Shown here: piece by piece, positions 11,573 to 21,458 of the stretch
How positions within the stretch are numbered: the first letter of the stretch is position 1
Layout of the letters: each line of letters opens with the position of its first letter
Source: Paraburkholderia sp.
Lineage (GTDB): Bacteria; Pseudomonadota; Gammaproteobacteria; Burkholderiales; Burkholderiaceae
Direction: 5' to 3'
Length of the DNA stretch: 64,000 nt
NCBI GenBank assembly: GCA_004322045.1
Contig: SCRN01000018.1
Span: 150,741-214,740 of the forward strand
Translations under genes and position numbers: made by a program
Notes under the pieces: generated by a model
Told to the model about the DNA's origin: nothing
The model's input: only the letters and a program-made list of their open reading frames with translations
Databases searched by the model: none

Positions 11573-13576
11573 TCACACGGTAGGCACCCCGGCGCGGCGA
11601 TTGCGCAGCAAGCGCTCCTCGGCTAACGCCAGCGCCTCGGGCGGCCCGCGCAGCACGACGATGTCGGCTTCTCGCAGTTTCGTCTCCGGGCCTGGCTCGA
11701 CGCCGCGAATACCGTGCCGCCGGATCGCCGTGACCTCGACGCCCATCGAAGCGAACCCGAGTTCCTCGAGCGAGCGTCCGACGGCGTCGGCATTGCCGTC
11801 GACCGCTACGGATTGTAGCCGCACCGCGTCATGGCCGTCGTCGTCGCCCGGATCGTCGGCGCCGCGAAAGTAGCCGCGCAGCAAGCTGTAGCGGGCGTCG
11901 CGCAACTCCTCGGCGCGCCGCACCACGCGCCGCATCGGCACCCCCATCAGCACGAGCGTGTGCGACGCGAGCATGAGACTGCCTTCGACGATCTCGGGAA
12001 TGACCTCGGTCGCGCCCGCGGCGAGCAGTTTCTCGAGATCGGCATCGTCGACCGTGCGCACGATAACCGGCAGCGCCGGCTCGAGCTCATGCACGTGGTG
12101 CAGCACGCGCAAGGCCGACGGCGTATTCGCATAGGTGATTGCCACGGCCGCGGCCCGGTGGATGCCCGCCGAAACGAGCGACTCGCGCCGCGCCGCATCG
12201 CCGAACACGACCGATTCGCCCGCCGCCGCGGCCGCCGTCACGCGATCCGGATCAAGATCGAGTGCGACATAGGGCAGCCCTTCGTGCTCGAGCATGCGCG
12301 CGAGGTTCTGCCCTGCACGACCGTAGCCGCAAATGATCACGTGGGCATTTTGCCGCAGGCTTTGCGTGGCGATGCGCGTCATGAGCAGCGATTGCTGCAT
12401 CCATTCCGTCGAAGAAAGCCGCAGAACGATGCGGTCGGCGTTTTGAATCAAGAATGGCGCGGCCAGCATCGAGAGCAGCATCGCCGCCAGAATAGCTTGC
12501 AGCAGCGTGGCATCGACGAGACGCTTGTCCAGAATCAGGTTCAGCAGCACGAAACCGAACTCGCCCGCTTGCGCGAGGCCCAAGCCCGTGCGCATCGCGA
12601 CGCCCGGCGTCGCGCCGAAAAGCCGCGCGAGCCCCGTGATCATGACGATCTTCAGCAACATGGGGCCGATCAAGAACGCGAGCACGAGCAGCGGATGCGC
12701 GATCAGCACGCGCGGATCGAGCAACATGCCCGTCGTGACGAAGAAAAGCCCAAGCAATACATCCCGAAACGGCTTGATGTCTTCTTCCACTTGGTGACGG
12801 TAGGGCGTTTCCGCGATCAACATGCCGGCGATGAACGCCCCGAGCGCGAGCGACAGCCCGAACTTGTCCGTGATGAACGCGGCCCCGAGCGTGACGAGCA
12901 AGAGGTTCAGCACGAACAACTCTTGCGAGCGCCGCCGCGCCACGACGTTGAACCAGCGCGTCATGAAGCGTTGGCCGACGTAGAGCAGCAGCGAGAGGGC
13001 GACCACGATCTTGAGCGCGGCGATGCCGAGCGTTCGCGCCAAATCGTGCGAATCGCCGCCCAGCGCGGCGATGACGATCAAGAGCGGCACCACGGCCAAG
13101 TCTTGGAACAGCAGCACACCGAAGATATTGCGCCCGTGCTCCGTCTCGATTTCGAGGCGCTCGGCGAGCATTTTGCTGACGATGGCCGTCGACGACATCG
13201 CCAGCGCGCCGCCGAGCGCGATAGCGCCTTGCCACGTCACATGCATCCAGCGCTCGAGCAACAAGCCCACCAACACGGAAACGCCCACGGTGCCGATCAC
13301 CTGCAGCAGGCCGAGCCCGAATACGAGGCTGCGCATCGCCCGCAGCTTGGCGAGCGAGAACTCGAGCCCGATCGAGAACATGAGGAAGACGACGCCGAAC
13401 TCGGCGAGATTCTGCGCGCGCTCCGAATCGGGCGCGAGACCCAGCGCGTGGGGTCCGACGACGATGCCCACCGTCAGATACCCGAGCATCGGCGGCAAAT
13501 TCAACGAGCGGAACAATACGACGCCCACTACCGATGCAAGCAGCAGGAAGAGCGTCATCTCGAGCGGAGAAATCAC
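11573..13576 (-). CDS. Kef-type K+/H+ antiporter (CPA2 family)
   Basis: 667 residues. About 12 transmembrane helices fill residues 1-385, including the acidic CPA2 segments. A TrkA-N (RCK) domain follows, with the dinucleotide motif [16 protein letters not shown] near residues 410-425. A C-terminal TrkA-C-like domain (about 570-655) contains the [14 protein letters not shown] segment. The architecture matches KefB/KefC/YbaL-type proteins, which couple K+ efflux to H+ uptake under electrophile stress or other cues. The TrkA-C domain makes YbaL or bacterial KefB-like transporters of Burkholderia the closest comparison. The ion specificity is inferred from family. Confidence 0.9.
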   Translation of the reverse strand: MISPLEMTLFLLLASVVGVVLFRSLNLPPMLGYLTVGIVVGPHALGLAPDSERAQNLAEFGVVFLMFSIGLEFSLAKLRAMRSLVFGLGLLQVIGTVGVSVLVGLLLERWMHVTWQGAIALGGALAMSSTAIVSKMLAERLEIETEHGRNIFGVLLFQDLAVVPLLIVIAALGGDSHDLARTLGIAALKIVVALSLLLYVGQRFMTRWFNVVARRRSQELFVLNLLLVTLGAAFITDKFGLSLALGAFIAGMLIAETPYRHQVEEDIKPFRDVLLGLFFVTTGMLLDPRVLIAHPLLVLAFLIGPMLLKIVMITGLARLFGATPGVAMRTGLGLAQAGEFGFVLLNLILDKRLVDATLLQAILAAMLLSMLAAPFLIQNADRIVLRLSSTEWMQQSLLMTRIATQSLRQNAHVIICGYGRAGQNLARMLEHEGLPYVALDLDPDRVTAAAAAGESVVFGDAARRESLVSAGIHRAAAVAITYANTPSALRVLHHVHELEPALPVIVRTVDDADLEKLLAAGATEVIPEIVEGSLMLASHTLVLMGVPMRRVVRRAEELRDARYSLLRGYFRGADDPGDDDGHDAVRLQSVAVDGNADAVGRSLEELGFASMGVEVTAIRRHGIRGVEPGPETKLREADIVVLRGPPEALALAEERLLRNRRAGVPTV

Positions 13577-13712
13577 GTGCGAAGCGTCCTCGGTCGTCAG
13601 CGAAATGCACGGACACGGGCAACGCGCCGCGCATTCGGCGGTTTGGAGCGCCGTGAGGCGGCTAGGGGCCAGGCGGTCGAGCGCGGCCCGGCGGGGCGAA
13701 CGACGCCTTTGC

Positions 13713-13718
13713 TATACT
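13713..13718 (+). promoter_or_regulatory. Candidate -10 box immediately upstream of kdsD
   Basis: TATACT occupies 13713-13718, only 7 bases before the kdsD ATG at 13726. The bases where a -35 should lie (about 13690-13696) are G-rich and not close to TTGACA. If this is the active promoter, transcription would begin at or next to the start codon and give a leaderless mRNA. No Shine-Dalgarno sequence is visible before the ATG, which agrees with that reading. Confidence 0.4.
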
Positions 13719-13725
13719 CCGGCGA

Positions 13726-14709
13726 ATGATAGCGAAAATCAATGGCGACCGGGCATTGGCGCTCGCCCGGGAAGTCCTCGACATCGAAGCCGACGCCGTG
13801 CGCGGGCTTCGCGAGCAAGTCGACGAGCGCTTCGTCGCCGCGGTCGACTTACTTCTGAGCTGCCGCGGCCGCGTCGTCGTTTCAGGCATCGGCAAATCCG
13901 GCCACATCGCACGCAAGCTCGCCGCCACGTTGGCGAGCACGGGCACGCCCGCCTTCTTCGTGCATCCTGCCGAAGCGAGCCACGGCGATCTCGGCATGGT
14001 CACGAAGGACGACGTCTTCATCGGCCTTTCCAATTCTGGCGAATCGGAAGAACTGGTCGCGATCCTGCCGCTCGTCAAACGCCTTGGCGCGAAGCTGATC
14101 GCGATGACCGGGCGGCCGCAATCGTCGCTGGCGCAACTCGCCGACGTTCACTTGTACGCGGGGGTGTCGAAGGAAGCCTGCCCGCTCGATCTCGCCCCCA
14201 CGGCGAGCACCACGGCCGCGCTCGCGCTCGGCGATGCGCTCGCGATGGCGGTGCTCGACGCCCGCGGCTTCGGCGCCGACGATTTCGCGCGCTCTCACCC
14301 GGGCGGCGCGCTCGGCCGACGCCTGCTCACCTATGTGCGCGACGTGATGCGCACGGGCGATCAGTTGCCGCAGGTCCGCGCGGACGCGACGGTGCGCGAT
14401 GCGTTGTTCCAGTTAACGGCCAAGCGCATGGGCATGACGGCGATCGTCGACGAGGCGGGCCGTGTCGAAGGCATCTTCACCGACGGCGATCTGCGGCGCG
14501 TTCTCGAGCGCACGGGCGATTTCCGCGAATTGCCGATCGTCGACGTCATGACTCGCACGCCGCGCACGATTGGCCCCGACCATCTCGCGGTCGAAGCCGT
14601 CGAGTCGATGGAGCGTCACCGCATCAATCAAATGCTCGTGGTCGACGGCGAAGGCAAATTGATCGGTGCGCTCAACATGCACGATCTGTTCTCGAAGAAG
14701 GTGATCTGA
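13726..14709 (+). CDS. kdsD: D-arabinose 5-phosphate isomerase KdsD
   Basis: 327 residues. It interconverts D-ribulose 5-phosphate and D-arabinose 5-phosphate, the first committed step toward KDO of lipopolysaccharide. An SIS domain spans about residues 35-185 (VVVSGIGKSGHIARK; SNSGESEEL), and two CBS domains follow (about 205-265 and 275-327). First gene of a run through kdsC-lptC-lptA-lptB; its stop overlaps the kdsC start (TGATG). It is divergent from the Kef-type antiporter gene, which is also the common context for this enzyme family (yrbG-like neighbours in E. coli). Confidence 0.97.
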   Translation: MIAKINGDRALALAREVLDIEADAVRGLREQVDERFVAAVDLLLSCRGRVVVSGIGKSGHIARKLAATLASTGTPAFFVHPAEASHGDLGMVTKDDVFIGLSNSGESEELVAILPLVKRLGAKLIAMTGRPQSSLAQLADVHLYAGVSKEACPLDLAPTASTTAALALGDALAMAVLDARGFGADDFARSHPGGALGRRLLTYVRDVMRTGDQLPQVRADATVRDALFQLTAKRMGMTAIVDEAGRVEGIFTDGDLRRVLERTGDFRELPIVDVMTRTPRTIGPDHLAVEAVESMERHRINQMLVVDGEGKLIGALNMHDLFSKKVI

Positions 14710-15257
14710 TGGCCGCCTCGCCTCTCACGGCCAGCGAACGCGCGAGCCGCGTCAAGCTGATGATTTTCGACGTCGATGGCGTGCTGACCGACGGCAGTCT
14801 GATGTTTACGGCTCAAGGCGACACCATGAAGTCGTTCAACTCGATGGACGGTCACGGACTGAAGCTGCTCGGCGAGGCGGGTATCCAAACGGCGATCATC
14901 ACGGGCCGCCGCTCGGACATCGTGCTCGCGCGCGCCACCGAATTGCGCGTCTCACACATTCATCAAGGCTCGGCCGATAAAGTGGCGACGTTCGTCGAGT
15001 TGATGCGCGAAGCGAACGTCACGGCCGAGCAATGCGGCTACATGGGCGACGATTGGCCCGACCTCGGCGTCATCACGCGCTGCGGCTTCGCTGCCGCTCC
15101 GGCCAACGCGCACCCCGAAGTGATCGCGCGCGCGCATTGGGTCTCGGAGGCACGCGGCGGGCAAGGCGCGGCGCGCGAAGTATGCGACGCGCTCTTGCGC
15201 GCGCAGAACCGCTACGACGCACTGCTCGCGGCCGCTTGTGGGGCGCCGCCCGCATGA
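14709..15257 (+). CDS. kdsC: KDO 8-phosphate phosphatase KdsC
   Basis: 182 residues from the ATG at 14709, which overlaps the kdsD stop by one base. HAD-superfamily phosphatase of the small capless type that works as a tetramer: motif I FDVDGVLTDG (about residues 20-29), the IITGRRSDIV motif II region, and motif III/IV around GYMGDDWPDL. It removes phosphate from KDO-8-P to give free KDO. The coupling to lptC through an ATGA overlap suggests one polycistronic mRNA. Confidence 0.97.
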   Translation: MAASPLTASERASRVKLMIFDVDGVLTDGSLMFTAQGDTMKSFNSMDGHGLKLLGEAGIQTAIITGRRSDIVLARATELRVSHIHQGSADKVATFVELMREANVTAEQCGYMGDDWPDLGVITRCGFAAAPANAHPEVIARAHWVSEARGGQGAAREVCDALLRAQNRYDALLAAACGAPPA

Positions 15258-15868
15258 ATTCGTCGCGCATCGCATCGTCTTTGTCGCTGCTCGCGCTGGC
15301 TGCGCTGGCAGGCGGCACCTATTGGCTGCTGCAGGCGACGCTGCCGCCAGCCGCGCGCGGGGAAGCGGGCGTCAAGACGCATACGCCCGATTACTTCGCC
15401 GATAATTTCTCCGTGTCCGAGCTCGATCAGTCCGGCACGACGCAGTATCGGCTGACGGCGGCGAAGATGGTGCATTACGAAGACGACGAGAACAGCGACC
15501 TCACGCGTCCCGCCGTCCGGGCGTTCCAGCCGGGCAGGCCGATCGTGACCGCCACCGGCGAGCGAGGAACCGTCAACGGCGACGCTTCGATCGTCGATTT
15601 GTACGATAACGCGCGCATCGTCCGCGCAGCAGGCGCCGGCGACCCCGAAATGCAGGCCGACTCGGTCCATTTCCGGGTACTCGTGAACGACGATGTGATC
15701 GAGACGGAAAAGCCGGTTAAACTTCGGCGCGGCCTGTCGATCGCGACGGCAAGCGCCATGAACTACAACAATGTCACCCGCGTGATGCAGCTTTCCGGCA
15801 ATGTCCGGGGCGCCATCGCGGCTTCGGATATCTCCGGCGGCGGCAGCCCCGCGGCCGGGGCGAAGTAG
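15254..15868 (+). CDS. lptC: LPS export protein LptC
   Basis: 204 residues. A single N-terminal membrane helix (about residues 7-27) anchors a periplasmic beta-jellyroll domain; the segment HTPDYFADNFSVSELDQSG is characteristic of beta-proteobacterial LptC. LptC bridges the inner-membrane LptBFG transporter and periplasmic LptA. The ATG at 15254 overlaps the kdsC stop (ATGA). The gene order kdsC-lptC-lptA-lptB is the classical LPS-export cluster. Confidence 0.95.
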   Translation: MNSSRIASSLSLLALAALAGGTYWLLQATLPPAARGEAGVKTHTPDYFADNFSVSELDQSGTTQYRLTAAKMVHYEDDENSDLTRPAVRAFQPGRPIVTATGERGTVNGDASIVDLYDNARIVRAAGAGDPEMQADSVHFRVLVNDDVIETEKPVKLRRGLSIATASAMNYNNVTRVMQLSGNVRGAIAASDISGGGSPAAGAK

Positions 15869-15898
15869 CTGGGACCCATCTTTTCGTAGTGTGACTGA

Positions 15899-16558
15899 AT
15901 GAACGAATCGTTCTTGCCTATCGGACGCCGGTCAGCGCGCGTCGCCCTCGCAGCGACGCTGGTCGCGCTCGCCGGCTTTGCGTTCGGCCCCGCCGCGCAT
16001 GCCGAGCGCGCTGACAAGGACAAGCCGCTGAACATCGAGGCGGACAAGATGACCTACGACGATTTGAAACAGGTCACGATCTTCACGGGCCACGTCGTCG
16101 CGACGAAGGGCACGATCCTCATCAAGGCCGATCGCGTCGACGTGCATCAAGATCCGCAGGGCTACCAATATGCGACCGGCACGATGGCCGCCGGCAGCAA
16201 GGATCTCGCCTATTTCCGCCAAAAACGCGAAGGCATCGACGAATATGTCGAGGGCAACGCCGAGCGAATCGACTACGATGGCAAGCAGGACTTGACAACG
16301 CTTACCACGCGCGCAACCGTTCGCCGCTTGCAAGGTTTGACGACCCTGGTGGATGAAGTCCACGGCAGCGTCATTACCTACGACGGCCAAAACGACTTCT
16401 ATACCGCGCGCGCGGGCAAAGACGTGGCGGGGCCGGGCAATCCTAGCGGCCGGGTGCGCGCGATGCTCTCGCCGCGCAACGGCGCGCCGGCGCCGCTCAC
16501 AGGCTCGCCGGCCACGCTCGCACCCGCCTCGCACATTCAAGGAAACGTGCCGCAGTGA
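15899..16558 (+). CDS. lptA: LPS transport periplasmic protein LptA
   Basis: 219 residues. A signal peptide (residues 1 to about 35, ending AHA) precedes an OstA-like domain starting [17 protein letters not shown], which forms the beta-jellyroll bridge that carries LPS through the periplasm. The C-terminal tail beyond about residue 175 is Pro/Ala-rich and probably disordered. It starts 30 bases after lptC, and its last four bases overlap the GTG start of lptB. Confidence 0.95.
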   Translation: MNESFLPIGRRSARVALAATLVALAGFAFGPAAHAERADKDKPLNIEADKMTYDDLKQVTIFTGHVVATKGTILIKADRVDVHQDPQGYQYATGTMAAGSKDLAYFRQKREGIDEYVEGNAERIDYDGKQDLTTLTTRATVRRLQGLTTLVDEVHGSVITYDGQNDFYTARAGKDVAGPGNPSGRVRAMLSPRNGAPAPLTGSPATLAPASHIQGNVPQ

Positions 16559-17361
16559 ATACGCTATCCCCCCACGCCGCGACGACGGACGACGCGAGCG
16601 CGCCCGAGCAACACCGCCCGGCGAGTTCGCTCGTCGTGCGCAGCTTGAAGAAGCGCTACGGCACGCGCACCGTCGTCAAGGATGTCTCGCTCGACGTGAA
16701 AAGCGGCGAGGTGGTGGGTCTGCTCGGGCCCAACGGCGCGGGCAAGACGACGTCGTTCTACATGATTGTCGGCCTCGTGCCGCTCGATGCCGGCGAAATC
16801 GTGCTGGACGGCAACTCGATCAGCCTGCTGCCGATCCATAAGCGCGCGGCACTCGGTTTGTCGTACCTGCCGCAAGAGGCGTCGGTGTTTCGCAAACTGA
16901 CGGTCGAAGAGAATATTCGCGCAGTGTTGGAGCTTCAGCGCGACAACGACGGCAAACGCCTTTCGAAGCAGGCGATCGAAGCGCGCACCGAGGCGCTGCT
17001 CGACGAGCTACAGGTTGCGCACCTGCGGGAAAACCCGGCCCTCTCGCTCTCCGGCGGCGAGCGCCGCCGCGTGGAGATTGCGCGCGCCCTCGCCACGAAC
17101 CCCAGTTTCATTCTGCTCGACGAGCCGTTCGCCGGCGTGGACCCGATCGCCGTCCTCGAAATTCAAAAGATCGTCAAATTCCTCAAGCAGCGCAACATCG
17201 GCGTGCTCATCACCGACCACAACGTGCGCGAAACGCTGGGTATTTGCGATCATGCCTACATCATCAGCGACGGCTCGGTGCTAGCGGCCGGCGCGCCGCG
17301 CGAGATCATCGAAAACGAAAGCGTGCGCCGCGTTTATCTCGGCGAGCACTTCCGGATGTAA
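16555..17361 (+). CDS. lptB: LPS export ABC transporter ATPase LptB
   Basis: 268 residues starting with GTG that overlaps the lptA stop (GTGA). An N-terminal extension of about 25 residues precedes the ABC domain. Walker [11 protein letters not shown] is near residues 57-66, LSGGERRR near 165-172 and Walker [13 protein letters not shown] follows, with the C-terminal [10 protein letters not shown] switch. LptB powers LPS extraction with LptF and LptG, which are not in this window, as is usual. Confidence 0.97.
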   Translation: MNTLSPHAATTDDASAPEQHRPASSLVVRSLKKRYGTRTVVKDVSLDVKSGEVVGLLGPNGAGKTTSFYMIVGLVPLDAGEIVLDGNSISLLPIHKRAALGLSYLPQEASVFRKLTVEENIRAVLELQRDNDGKRLSKQAIEARTEALLDELQVAHLRENPALSLSGGERRRVEIARALATNPSFILLDEPFAGVDPIAVLEIQKIVKFLKQRNIGVLITDHNVRETLGICDHAYIISDGSVLAAGAPREIIENESVRRVYLGEHFRM

Positions 17362-17489
17362 GGTCCGGATCACCGCCTCAAGCAATTTTTACGAGGCCGC
17401 GCGGCGGCGCGTGGCCGTTCGACGCATCCCATCGTCGAAGCAAGGTTCCCGGCGCGTGGCAAAGTCTCTACAATGAAAGACACATTGCC

Positions 17490-18995
17490 ATGAAAGCCAG
17501 CCTCCAACTTCGCCTATCGCAGCATCTTGCGCTGACCCCACAACTGCAGCAGTCGATCCGATTGCTGCAGCTGTCGACGCTCGAATTGCAGCAGGAAGTC
17601 GCGATGGCGGTATCGCAAAATCCGCTGCTCGAATCAGAAGACGAATGGATCGCAAGCCCCCTGCGCGTCGCAGGTGACGGCACCGTCATTGCGCAAAGCC
17701 CCACGTCTTCGGCGCCGGAGCCGATGAGCGGTGCGAGTTCGTCCGAGCCGGCCGAGCGCGCGGAAGGCGGCGAGGCGTCGAGTTCGGACGATTACAGCCC
17801 GCTCGGCGCGAGCGACGGCAACGATTCCTCGCAATGGAATCTGGACGATTACGGCCGCTCGTCGGGCGCATCGGACGACGACGATTTACCCCCGCTGCAG
17901 ATCCATGAATCCACCACGACGCTGCGCGACCATTTAATGGCGCAGTTGCGCGTGACGCAAGCGAGCCCGCGCGATCGCGCGCTGATCACGTTCTTGATCG
18001 AATCGCTCGGCGACGACGGCTACCTCACCTCCTCGCTCGACGAGATACTGGCCGATCTGCCGGACGAGCTCGAAGTGGACCTCGACGAGCTCGGCGCCGC
18101 GCTTGCCCTGCTACAAAGCTTCGATCCGGCAGGCGTGGGCGCGCGCTCCGCCTCCGAATGCTTGAAGCTGCAGTTGCTGCGACTACCCGATTCGCCCACG
18201 CGCAAGCTCGCGCTCGAGATCACGGCCAACCACCTCGAATTGCTGGCGGCCCGCGATTTCACGCGGTTGCGCAAGCAACTAAAGGCGAGCGACGACGAAC
18301 TGCGCGATGCGCAGACGCTGATCCGCTCGCTCGAACCGTTCCCAGGCGCCGCTTACGGCAAGGCCGAGGCCGATTACGTCGTGCCCGACATCATGGTCAG
18401 GAAGACTTCCGGCGGCTGGCAAGCCGAGCTGAACCCGGAGGTGGTGCCGCGTTTGCGCATCAACCATCTTTACGCGAATATTTTGCGCAACAATCGCGGC
18501 GATCCAGGTAGCGGTTCTCTGCGCCAGCAGTTGCAGGAAGCGCGCTGGCTGATCAAGAACATCCAACAGCGATTCGAGACGATCCTGCGCGTCGCGCAGG
18601 CTATCGTCGAGCGACAGAAGAACTTTTTCGTGCACGGTGAAATCGCAATGCGCCCCTTGGTTTTGCGAGAAATTGCTGATACGCTGGGCCTACACGAATC
18701 GACGGTATCGCGTGTGACAACCGGCAAGTACATGCTCACGCCCTTCGGGACGCTCGAGTTCAAGTACTTCTTCGGGTCCCACGTGTCGACCGATACGGGG
18801 GGCGCGGCCTCATCCACGGCCATTCGCGCGCTGATCAAGCAACTGATAGGAGCCGAAGACTCGAAAACTCCCCTTTCGGACAGCCGCATAGCCGAACTGC
18901 TGGCGGAGCAAGGATTCGTGGTCGCACGCCGGACGGTCGCCAAGTACCGCGAAGCACTCAAGATCCCCGCAGTCAATTTGCGCAAGTCTCTTTAA
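17490..18995 (+). CDS. rpoN: RNA polymerase sigma-54 factor RpoN
   Basis: 501 residues from the ATG at 17490. Region I is Gln/Leu-rich ([20 protein letters not shown], residues about 6-25). An acidic low-complexity region II spans about 50-140. The core-binding region and the HTH follow ([15 protein letters not shown]), and the RpoN box [10 protein letters not shown] occupies about 479-488. RpoN directs transcription from -24/-12 promoters with enhancer-binding ATPases. A TACAAT -10-like box at 17469-17474 may give it its own promoter in the 128-base gap after lptB. Confidence 0.98.
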   Translation: MKASLQLRLSQHLALTPQLQQSIRLLQLSTLELQQEVAMAVSQNPLLESEDEWIASPLRVAGDGTVIAQSPTSSAPEPMSGASSSEPAERAEGGEASSSDDYSPLGASDGNDSSQWNLDDYGRSSGASDDDDLPPLQIHESTTTLRDHLMAQLRVTQASPRDRALITFLIESLGDDGYLTSSLDEILADLPDELEVDLDELGAALALLQSFDPAGVGARSASECLKLQLLRLPDSPTRKLALEITANHLELLAARDFTRLRKQLKASDDELRDAQTLIRSLEPFPGAAYGKAEADYVVPDIMVRKTSGGWQAELNPEVVPRLRINHLYANILRNNRGDPGSGSLRQQLQEARWLIKNIQQRFETILRVAQAIVERQKNFFVHGEIAMRPLVLREIADTLGLHESTVSRVTTGKYMLTPFGTLEFKYFFGSHVSTDTGGAASSTAIRALIKQLIGAEDSKTPLSDSRIAELLAEQGFVVARRTVAKYREALKIPAVNLRKSL

Positions 18996-19167
18996 GCTTT
19001 CCGCGTTTTGCGGAGAGCGTTTACCGGCCCTGGCGCCATCAGCGGATTTGGCCGGCCGATACGACCCGCCGCTCGTCAGTCACGCGGGGTGATGACTCGA
19101 GCGGGCCGCTCCCGACCGGCGCAGGCGCACCGATGGTGTACAGGCAGCCTTTTGTTTGGAGAGCACT

Positions 19168-19527
19168 ATGAATCTGAAGATCAGTGGACACCATCTCGAA
19201 GTCACGCCGGCGTTGCGAGAATACGTGATCACCAAGCTCGACAAGGTGCTAAGACATTTCGATCAGGTGATCGATGGCAATGTGGTCCTCTCGGTCGACA
19301 ACCATAAGGAAAAGGATAAGCGGCAGAAGGTTGAAATCAACCTTCACTTAAAGGGCAAGGATATCTTCATCGAAAGCGCCAACGGCGATCTGTACGCAGC
19401 GATCGATCTCATGGTCGATCGGCTCGACCGGCAGGTCGTACGACATAAAGGGCGCATTCAAGAGCATCAGCACGATGCGATCAAACATCAGGACGTGCCG
19501 TTGGCAGGCGAGCAGGCACAGCCGTAA
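19168..19527 (+). CDS. hpf: Ribosome hibernation promoting factor
   Basis: 119 residues from the ATG at 19168 ([12 protein letters not shown]), with GGAGAG just upstream. A single sigma-54 modulation/S30AE domain of the short HPF type binds the ribosome decoding centre in stationary phase to promote 100S dimers or 70S inactivation. It lies between rpoN and ptsN, the conserved order in proteobacteria. A strong intrinsic terminator follows at 19564-19593. Confidence 0.95.
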   Translation: MNLKISGHHLEVTPALREYVITKLDKVLRHFDQVIDGNVVLSVDNHKEKDKRQKVEINLHLKGKDIFIESANGDLYAAIDLMVDRLDRQVVRHKGRIQEHQHDAIKHQDVPLAGEQAQP

Positions 19528-19563
19528 GACGACGATCGACGCCGAGACCGTCTCACCCCGCGC

Positions 19564-19593
19564 AAAAAGCCGCTCCGTCGAGCGGCTTTTTTT
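19564..19593 (+). terminator. Intrinsic terminator after hpf
   Basis: A perfect 12-base stem (AAAAAGCCGCTC / GAGCGGCTTTTT) with a CGTC loop runs into a T tract ending at 19593. It separates hpf from ptsN, so ptsN should have its own promoter. Confidence 0.9.
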
Positions 19594-19608
19594 CATGGCG
19601 AAGCGAAC

Positions 19609-19662
19609 TTGCAGCGCTGCAATAGGGCCGGCGCACCACCTGCTTCGGCCCTGTTCTATAAT
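19609..19662 (+). promoter_or_regulatory. ptsN promoter region with a 14-bp palindrome
   Basis: A perfect TATAAT -10 box lies at 19657-19662; no good -35 is seen at the usual spacing. Upstream, 19609-19622 is a perfect palindrome, TTGCAGCGCTGCAA. The ptsN start is 136 bases further on, so the transcript would have a long leader. The palindrome could be a dimeric regulator site; nothing in the window identifies the regulator. Confidence 0.45.
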
Positions 19663-19797
19663 GTGCCGGTTATTGAGGGCAGCCGGCCGCACTGCAGCCC
19701 GTCGGCGTCGGCGAGAACACTGCCGGCGCGCACGGCCGAAAATCGACATCAGCCAGTTGCCGCGAGGAGCGCCCGGGCGACGCGTTAGCCTGCCAAC

Positions 19798-20253
19798 ATG
19801 AATCGTTTAGCCAAATTTCTACCGCTCGAAAACGTCGTTATCGGCCTTTCCGTTACCAGCAAGAAGCGCGTGTTCGAGCAAGCGGGCTTGATCTTCGAAA
19901 ACCAGAACGGAATCGCCCGCAGCGCAGTGACCGACAATCTCTTTGCTCGCGAACGGCTCGGCTCCACCGCGCTAGGCGAAGGCGTCGCGATCCCTCACGG
20001 GCGCATCAAGGGGCTCAAGCAGCCGCTGGCCGCGTTCGTGCGCCTCGATCAGCCGATCCCGTTCGAATCGCCCGATGGGCAACCGGTCTCGCTCCTGATC
20101 TTCCTGCTCGTGCCCGAACAGGCCACGCAGCAGCACTTGGAAATCCTTTCGGAAATCGCGCAATTGCTGTCCGACCGGGAAGCGCGCGAGCGCCTGCATA
20201 CCGAGCAAAACCGCGAAGAGTTGCATCGCCTGCTCACCCAATGGCACTCTTGA
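19798..20253 (+). CDS. ptsN: PTS IIA-like nitrogen regulatory protein PtsN
   Basis: 151 residues, a single EIIA domain of the fructose/mannitol type. The phosphorylatable His is His67 in the GVAIPHGRI motif. PtsN (EIIA-Ntr) receives phosphate through the nitrogen PTS and tunes K+ homeostasis and sigma-54-linked regulation by protein contacts. Its place directly after rpoN-hpf and before hprK-rapZ is the conserved nitrogen-PTS arrangement. Confidence 0.96.
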   Translation: MNRLAKFLPLENVVIGLSVTSKKRVFEQAGLIFENQNGIARSAVTDNLFARERLGSTALGEGVAIPHGRIKGLKQPLAAFVRLDQPIPFESPDGQPVSLLIFLLVPEQATQQHLEILSEIAQLLSDREARERLHTEQNREELHRLLTQWHS

Positions 20254-20388
20254 GCATACCGTAACGCCGGAGCCTCGAGCTGCGGCGCGTCGGCACGGCG
20301 CCCGACCCGCGCCGCTCATCAGCCTTGGCTGGCAGCCCGACGCATGTCGTCGCCGCGCGCGTCGCGGTCAAACTGGAGCAACGGATTC

Positions 20389-21357
20389 ATGGATACGTCC
20401 AGCATCAACGCCCAAAGCATTTTCGACGACAATGCCGCCATGCTCAAATTGAGTTGGCTGACGGGGCATGAGGGCTGGGAACGCGGTTTCTCGGCCGAAA
20501 CCGTCGCCAATGCAACGTCGAGCGCCGACCTCGTCGGCCACTTGAATTTGATTCACCCGAATCGAATCCAAGTGCTGGGCGAGGCCGAAGTCAACTACTA
20601 TCAGCGGCAAACCGACGAGGACCGCTCTCGTCACATGGCCGAGCTGATCGCGCTCGAGCCGCCGTTTCTCGTCGTGGCCGGAGGCGTCGCCGCACCGCCG
20701 GAACTCGTCTTGCGCTGCACGCGCTCTTCCACGCCGCTGTTTACCACGCCGATGTCGCCCGCTGCCGTCATCGACAGCTTGCGCCTTTACATGTCGCGCA
20801 TCCTCGCGCCGCGTGCAACGCTGCACGGCGTATTTCTAGACATTCTCGGCATGGGCGTGCTGTTGACGGGCGACTCAGGCCTCGGCAAAAGCGAGCTTGG
20901 CCTCGAACTCATCAGCCGCGGGCACGGGCTCGTGGCCGACGACGCTGTCGATTTCGTGCGGCTCGGCCCCGATTTCGTCGAAGGGCGCTGCCCGCCTCTC
21001 TTGCAGAATCTGCTCGAAGTGCGAGGCCTCGGCCTGCTCGACATCAAAACGATCTTCGGTGAAACGGCCGTGCGCCGCAAAATGAAGCTCAAGCTGATCG
21101 TCCAACTCGTGCGCAGGCCCGACGGCGAATTCCAGCGCCTGCCGCTCGAAAGTCAAACCGTGGACGTTCTGGGTCTGCCGATCAGCAAGGTGACGATTCA
21201 AGTGGCGGCCGGCCGCAACCTCGCCGTGCTGGTCGAGGCGGCCGTGCGCAATACGATCCTGCAACTGCGCGGGATCGACACTTTGCGCGATTTCATGGAT
21301 CGGCAACGGATCGCGATGCAAGATCCGGACAGTCAATTGCCCGGCAAGCTCATGTAG
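20389..21357 (+). CDS. hprK: HPr kinase/phosphorylase
   Basis: 322 residues from the ATG at 20389 (MDTSSINAQ); an in-frame ATG at 20344 would add 15 residues. The C-terminal kinase domain has Walker A GDSGLGKS at residues 161-168, followed by the HprK signature segment [12 protein letters not shown] and a conserved [16 protein letters not shown] stretch near 206-221. HprK phosphorylates and dephosphorylates HPr on Ser. In beta-proteobacteria it occurs with an incomplete PTS beside ptsN. No stand-alone ptsH is in this window; a fused HPr domain occurs at 47-49.6 kb. Confidence 0.95.
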   Translation: MDTSSINAQSIFDDNAAMLKLSWLTGHEGWERGFSAETVANATSSADLVGHLNLIHPNRIQVLGEAEVNYYQRQTDEDRSRHMAELIALEPPFLVVAGGVAAPPELVLRCTRSSTPLFTTPMSPAAVIDSLRLYMSRILAPRATLHGVFLDILGMGVLLTGDSGLGKSELGLELISRGHGLVADDAVDFVRLGPDFVEGRCPPLLQNLLEVRGLGLLDIKTIFGETAVRRKMKLKLIVQLVRRPDGEFQRLPLESQTVDVLGLPISKVTIQVAAGRNLAVLVEAAVRNTILQLRGIDTLRDFMDRQRIAMQDPDSQLPGKLM

Positions 21358-21364
21358 CGAACCG

Positions 21365-21388
21365 CGGGTGGCGGCGCGCCGCCACCCG
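21365..21388. repeat. 24-bp perfect palindrome between hprK and rapZ
   Basis: CGGGTGGCGGCG is followed directly by its reverse complement CGCCGCCACCCG, beginning eight bases after the hprK stop. As RNA it would form a very stable stem-loop; as DNA it could extrude or bind a dimer. There is no T tract, so it is not a canonical terminator. It may be an mRNA 3'-end stabiliser. Confidence 0.6.
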
Positions 21389-21458
21389 AAAACAAGCACT
21401 GGCGAGGAGCGTCGCGCCGGGGCGACAGTGCTATGATGAAACGAACTGGCTCCTCCCC

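Noticed and set aside
11831..13729. 632-codon open frame opposite the Kef-type antiporter
   Set aside because: Composition is Arg/His/Gln-rich with no domain, and the minus-strand frame codes a complete antiporter. It is a by-product of high GC.
17244..17489. N-terminal extension of rpoN
   Set aside because: The frame is open upstream, but the conserved sigma-54 N-terminus [11 protein letters not shown] begins at 17490, and the extension overlaps lptB.
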